Shown: piece by piece, positions 62,108 to 64,000 of the stretch
Numbering within the stretch: the first letter of the stretch is position 1
Layout: each line of letters begins with the position of its first letter
Source of the DNA: Spirochaetaceae bacterium
GTDB lineage: Bacteria > Spirochaetota > Spirochaetia > DSM-27196 > PWMO01
Direction of reading: 5' to 3'
DNA: 64,000 nt
Assembly (NCBI GenBank): GCA_007693945.1
Contig: RECP01000063.1
Span: 1 to 64,000 of the forward strand
Translations under genes and position numbers: made by a program
The notes under the pieces: model-generated
The model's input: only the letters and a program-made list of their open reading frames with translations
The model's database searches: none
Told to the model about the DNA's origin: nothing

Positions 62108-63142
62108 TCAGTAGCGCCCATCGCGTACTTCCCAGTGAGTCGGTTTGCCCAGACCGCGCCCGCCGGAGGCGACCCATCCCGCGGTCCAGCGAATCACGTG
62201 CTCGAGCGGAACCTGCGGATAGCCAAAAAGGCCAGCCGCCCGGGACGCGTTACCCAGCAGCGCATCGGATGCGCTCTCGTTGCTGAGCACGGGGGTCTTG
62301 CCGAGCAGCTCACCGAACCGTTGGGCCAGATATCGAACCGAGACGGTCTCCGGACCGGTGATGTTGAGTGCCGAGGCCGGCACTTCGGCACACGCAAACG
62401 CCCGCAAAGAGAGGTCGACAGCATCGCCCTGCCAGATCAGGTTCACAAAACCCATCGAGAGATCAACCGGACGCTCGTTGTAGACGTTTTCGGCAATATC
62501 CCTGATCACGCCGTAGCGCAGGTCGTTGGCGTAGTACAGCCGAATCAGACAGACCGGAGTACCGAAGCGTATCGATGCCCATTGAAACAGACGTTCACGC
62601 GCCACCGCCGCGTTGCCGTACTCACCGCGTGGCTCGAGAGGATCGTGTTCGCGCGACCCGCCGGAGGCCACCGGAACCAGATCGTATACGGCGCCGGTCG
62701 AGTAAGCAACCAACGGTATACCGGCATAGCGGCGACATACAAAAAGCGGCGGGACGGCGTTCATGGCCCAGGTCTCAGCCTCTGCACCACTTGTACCAAA
62801 CTTTCGTCCCACCAGGTAGACGACCCGATCGGCATCCGGCAGAGCTGCTACCTGGTCGGGATCCAGAACGTCAGCCGTGACGGTCTCAACCGCTCTCTGC
62901 TCGAGGAATTGGCGTGCATGCTCATCCGAAAAGCGCGAAACACCGATGACCCGCGCCGAACTGCCGGCCCGCTCAAGCGCACGGCGCAACCGAACCGCCA
63001 GCGTGCCTCCCATCTTGCCGCCGACACCGAGCACGACCACGTTCCCTGAAAGACCGGCGACGCTCGCAACCAGCGCATCCGAGGGCACCGTAAGCACGTC
63101 GTCGAGTTGTTGCTCGTCGCTGATCATCTCAGGCAGTTGCAT
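62108..63142 (-). CDS. NAD-dependent epimerase/dehydratase family protein, catalytic Lys missing
   Basis: This 344-residue extended SDR-like protein has the Rossmann motif VVVLGVGGKMGGTLA and the strand YSTGAVYD. At the usual YxxxK active site the sequence is EYGNAAVARERLF: the Tyr is present but the Lys is replaced by Ala. The substrate-binding end (LNITGPETVSVRYLAQ) is retained. It may be a non-catalytic sugar-nucleotide binder or use a different residue. ATG 63142; a weak ribosome site precedes it. It lies upstream of the DapA-like gene and probably shares its operon. Confidence 0.8.
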   Translation of the reverse strand: MQLPEMISDEQQLDDVLTVPSDALVASVAGLSGNVVVLGVGGKMGGTLAVRLRRALERAGSSARVIGVSRFSDEHARQFLEQRAVETVTADVLDPDQVAALPDADRVVYLVGRKFGTSGAEAETWAMNAVPPLFVCRRYAGIPLVAYSTGAVYDLVPVASGGSREHDPLEPRGEYGNAAVARERLFQWASIRFGTPVCLIRLYYANDLRYGVIRDIAENVYNERPVDLSMGFVNLIWQGDAVDLSLRAFACAEVPASALNITGPETVSVRYLAQRFGELLGKTPVLSNESASDALLGNASRAAGLFGYPQVPLEHVIRWTAGWVASGGRGLGKPTHWEVRDGRY

Positions 63143-63256
63143 GCGGCCTACTCTATGCATCTGCTGCCGGGCAGTCAAGCAGCGGGCTATTGTACCGGTG
63201 GACGTAGTGGATTACACTGCCGCTGAACCATCCGGCGCGCAGCTCGGAGACCAGAC

Positions 63257-64000
63257 ATGACACTCAACGACTTCTATCGGATCGTGGAGATTCGGACCAA
63301 GATCATCAGCGTATCGGCCTTCCTGATCGGAACACTGTTTGCCGCGTACCACGCCGGTGAGATCTCACCGTTGATAGTGCTGCTGATGCTCGGGGCCACG
63401 CTGAGCGTTGACATGGGTACCACCGGATTCAACAGCTACTTCGACTTCAAGAGCGGCGTGGACAACGCGCGTTACAACAAGGAATGCGACAAGGTACTTG
63501 TGCACCGCGGCGTGGGACCCGACACGGCGCTGCTGATCAGCCTGGGGCTGTTCGCCGCCGCCGGCGTTCTGGGACTGTCGCTGGGCTACCTGGTCGGCTG
63601 GGAGATCATTCTGGTCGGTGCAGCCTGCATGGCGGTCGGATTTCTCTATAACGCCGGGCCCTATCCGCTCTCGAACACCCCGCTGGGGGAATTGTTTGCC
63701 GGCGGGTTCCTTGGGTTTGTGCTGGTCGCGCTGTCGTACTACGTCCAGACACAGTCACTCGACCCGGCGGCGTTGCTTCTGGGCCTGCCGTCGTTACTGC
63801 TGGTGGCCTCAATTCTGACGGTCAACAATACCTGCGACATCGAGGGGGATCGCGCCGCCGGCAGACATACGCTCTCGATTCTGCTGGGACCTGTGCGTGC
63901 TGAGCTGATAGTCTACTCACTGGGCGCCGCGGGCTACGCGGCAGCGCTGCTGGTTGTGCTGCGCTACCTGCCCTCGGCGTCGGTGCTACCACTGCTGGCT
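63257..64000 (+). CDS. UbiA/MenA family prenyltransferase, cut by window end
   Basis: This gene is not in the ORF track because it has no stop before the edge. From the ATG at 63257 (behind GGAGA) it reads MTLNDFYRIVEIRTKIISVS and has several membrane segments. The two prenyl-diphosphate metal motifs are visible: NSYFDFKSGVDN and NNTCDIEGDRAAGRHTL, the latter close to the MenA form NNxRDxxxDxxAGKxT. It probably attaches a polyprenyl chain to an aromatic head group, as in menaquinone synthesis. At least 248 residues are present. It is divergent from the epimerase. Confidence 0.85.
   Translation, partial: MTLNDFYRIVEIRTKIISVSAFLIGTLFAAYHAGEISPLIVLLMLGATLSVDMGTTGFNSYFDFKSGVDNARYNKECDKVLVHRGVGPDTALLISLGLFAAAGVLGLSLGYLVGWEIILVGAACMAVGFLYNAGPYPLSNTPLGELFAGGFLGFVLVALSYYVQTQSLDPAALLLGLPSLLLVASILTVNNTCDIEGDRAAGRHTLSILLGPVRAELIVYSLGAAGYAAALLVVLRYLPSASVLPLLA

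Noticed and set aside
63137-63146. A third LacI-type site, TTGCATGCGG
   Set aside because: Only the left half matches TTGCATGCAA, and it covers the start codon of the epimerase-like gene. It is probably chance.

Overview
The window is a 64 kb piece of a high-GC chromosome from a diderm, probably free-living bacterium. I infer a spirochaete, with moderate confidence. The secreted binding proteins share the Spirochaetales-style mature start, a small residue, Gly and a run of acids just after the signal peptide (FATGQPEE, FATGRAETE, FARGETEE, FGRGQTE). TonB and BtuB-type proteins show an outer membrane. There are no rRNA or tRNA genes, CRISPR arrays, phage genes or intact insertion sequences. 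Bases 1-76 are almost pure G/C homopolymer and look like an assembly or sequencing artefact at a contig end. The last gene (UbiA family) runs off the right edge.

Layout. (1) 0.1-9.1 kb: a LIV-type ABC importer (livJ divergent from livHMGF), followed by a PreA-like dihydropyrimidine dehydrogenase, a Gfo/Idh/MocA oxidoreductase, a NagB-like deaminase and a ROK regulator. (2) 9.2-12.3 kb: a tripartite tricarboxylate transporter (TctC-TctB-TctA) behind a strong promoter with a perfect palindrome filling its spacer. (3) 12.3-19.3 kb: SDR, TIM-barrel isomerase and Gfo/Idh genes behind a palindromic LacI-type operator, convergent with MFS, CocE/NonD hydrolase and Gfo/Idh genes. (4) 19.3-25.5 kb: a TAXI-type TRAP transporter, divergent from a second ROK regulator and an enolase-superfamily sugar-acid dehydratase. 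(5) 25.5-30.4 kb: a LacI regulator, GH88 unsaturated uronyl hydrolase, CoA-transferase and enoyl-CoA hydratase in one operon, with the LacI operator core repeated in its promoter. (6) 30.5-37.1 kb: a B12-binding radical SAM protein, an ECF sigma/anti-sigma pair, a KamA-like radical SAM enzyme and a K+-dependent membrane pyrophosphatase. (7) 37.1-39.1 kb: a galacturonokinase-like GHMP kinase with a sugar nucleotidyltransferase. (8) 39.3-47.7 kb: a carbohydrate/polyol operon (SDR, ribose-type ABC transporter, glycerol-kinase-like kinase, Zn alcohol dehydrogenase, GlcG) containing the collapsed remains of a deoC gene and followed by those of a DegT/StrS aminotransferase. (9) 48.4-64 kb: an esterase, then a cobalamin riboswitch driving btuB and tonB, then a corrinoid methyltransferase island.

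How it fits together. Most of the window is about catching and oxidising carbohydrates, uronic acids, carboxylates and polyols, with five different inner-membrane importer types and local ROK/LacI regulators. GH88, galacturonokinase, the dehydratase and the shared LacI operator point to pectin- or glycan-derived uronates. The right-hand island combines B12 import under riboswitch control with a corrinoid protein, a UroD/MtaA methyltransferase, a PocR-AraC sensor, a DUF1638 protein, a RACo-type corrinoid activator, a MetE-like methyltransferase and a UroD paralogue lacking its zinc motif. I read this as a corrinoid-dependent methyl-transfer system for an unidentified substrate. It is the best candidate here for undescribed biology. 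All functional calls come from reading sequences; no searches were run.
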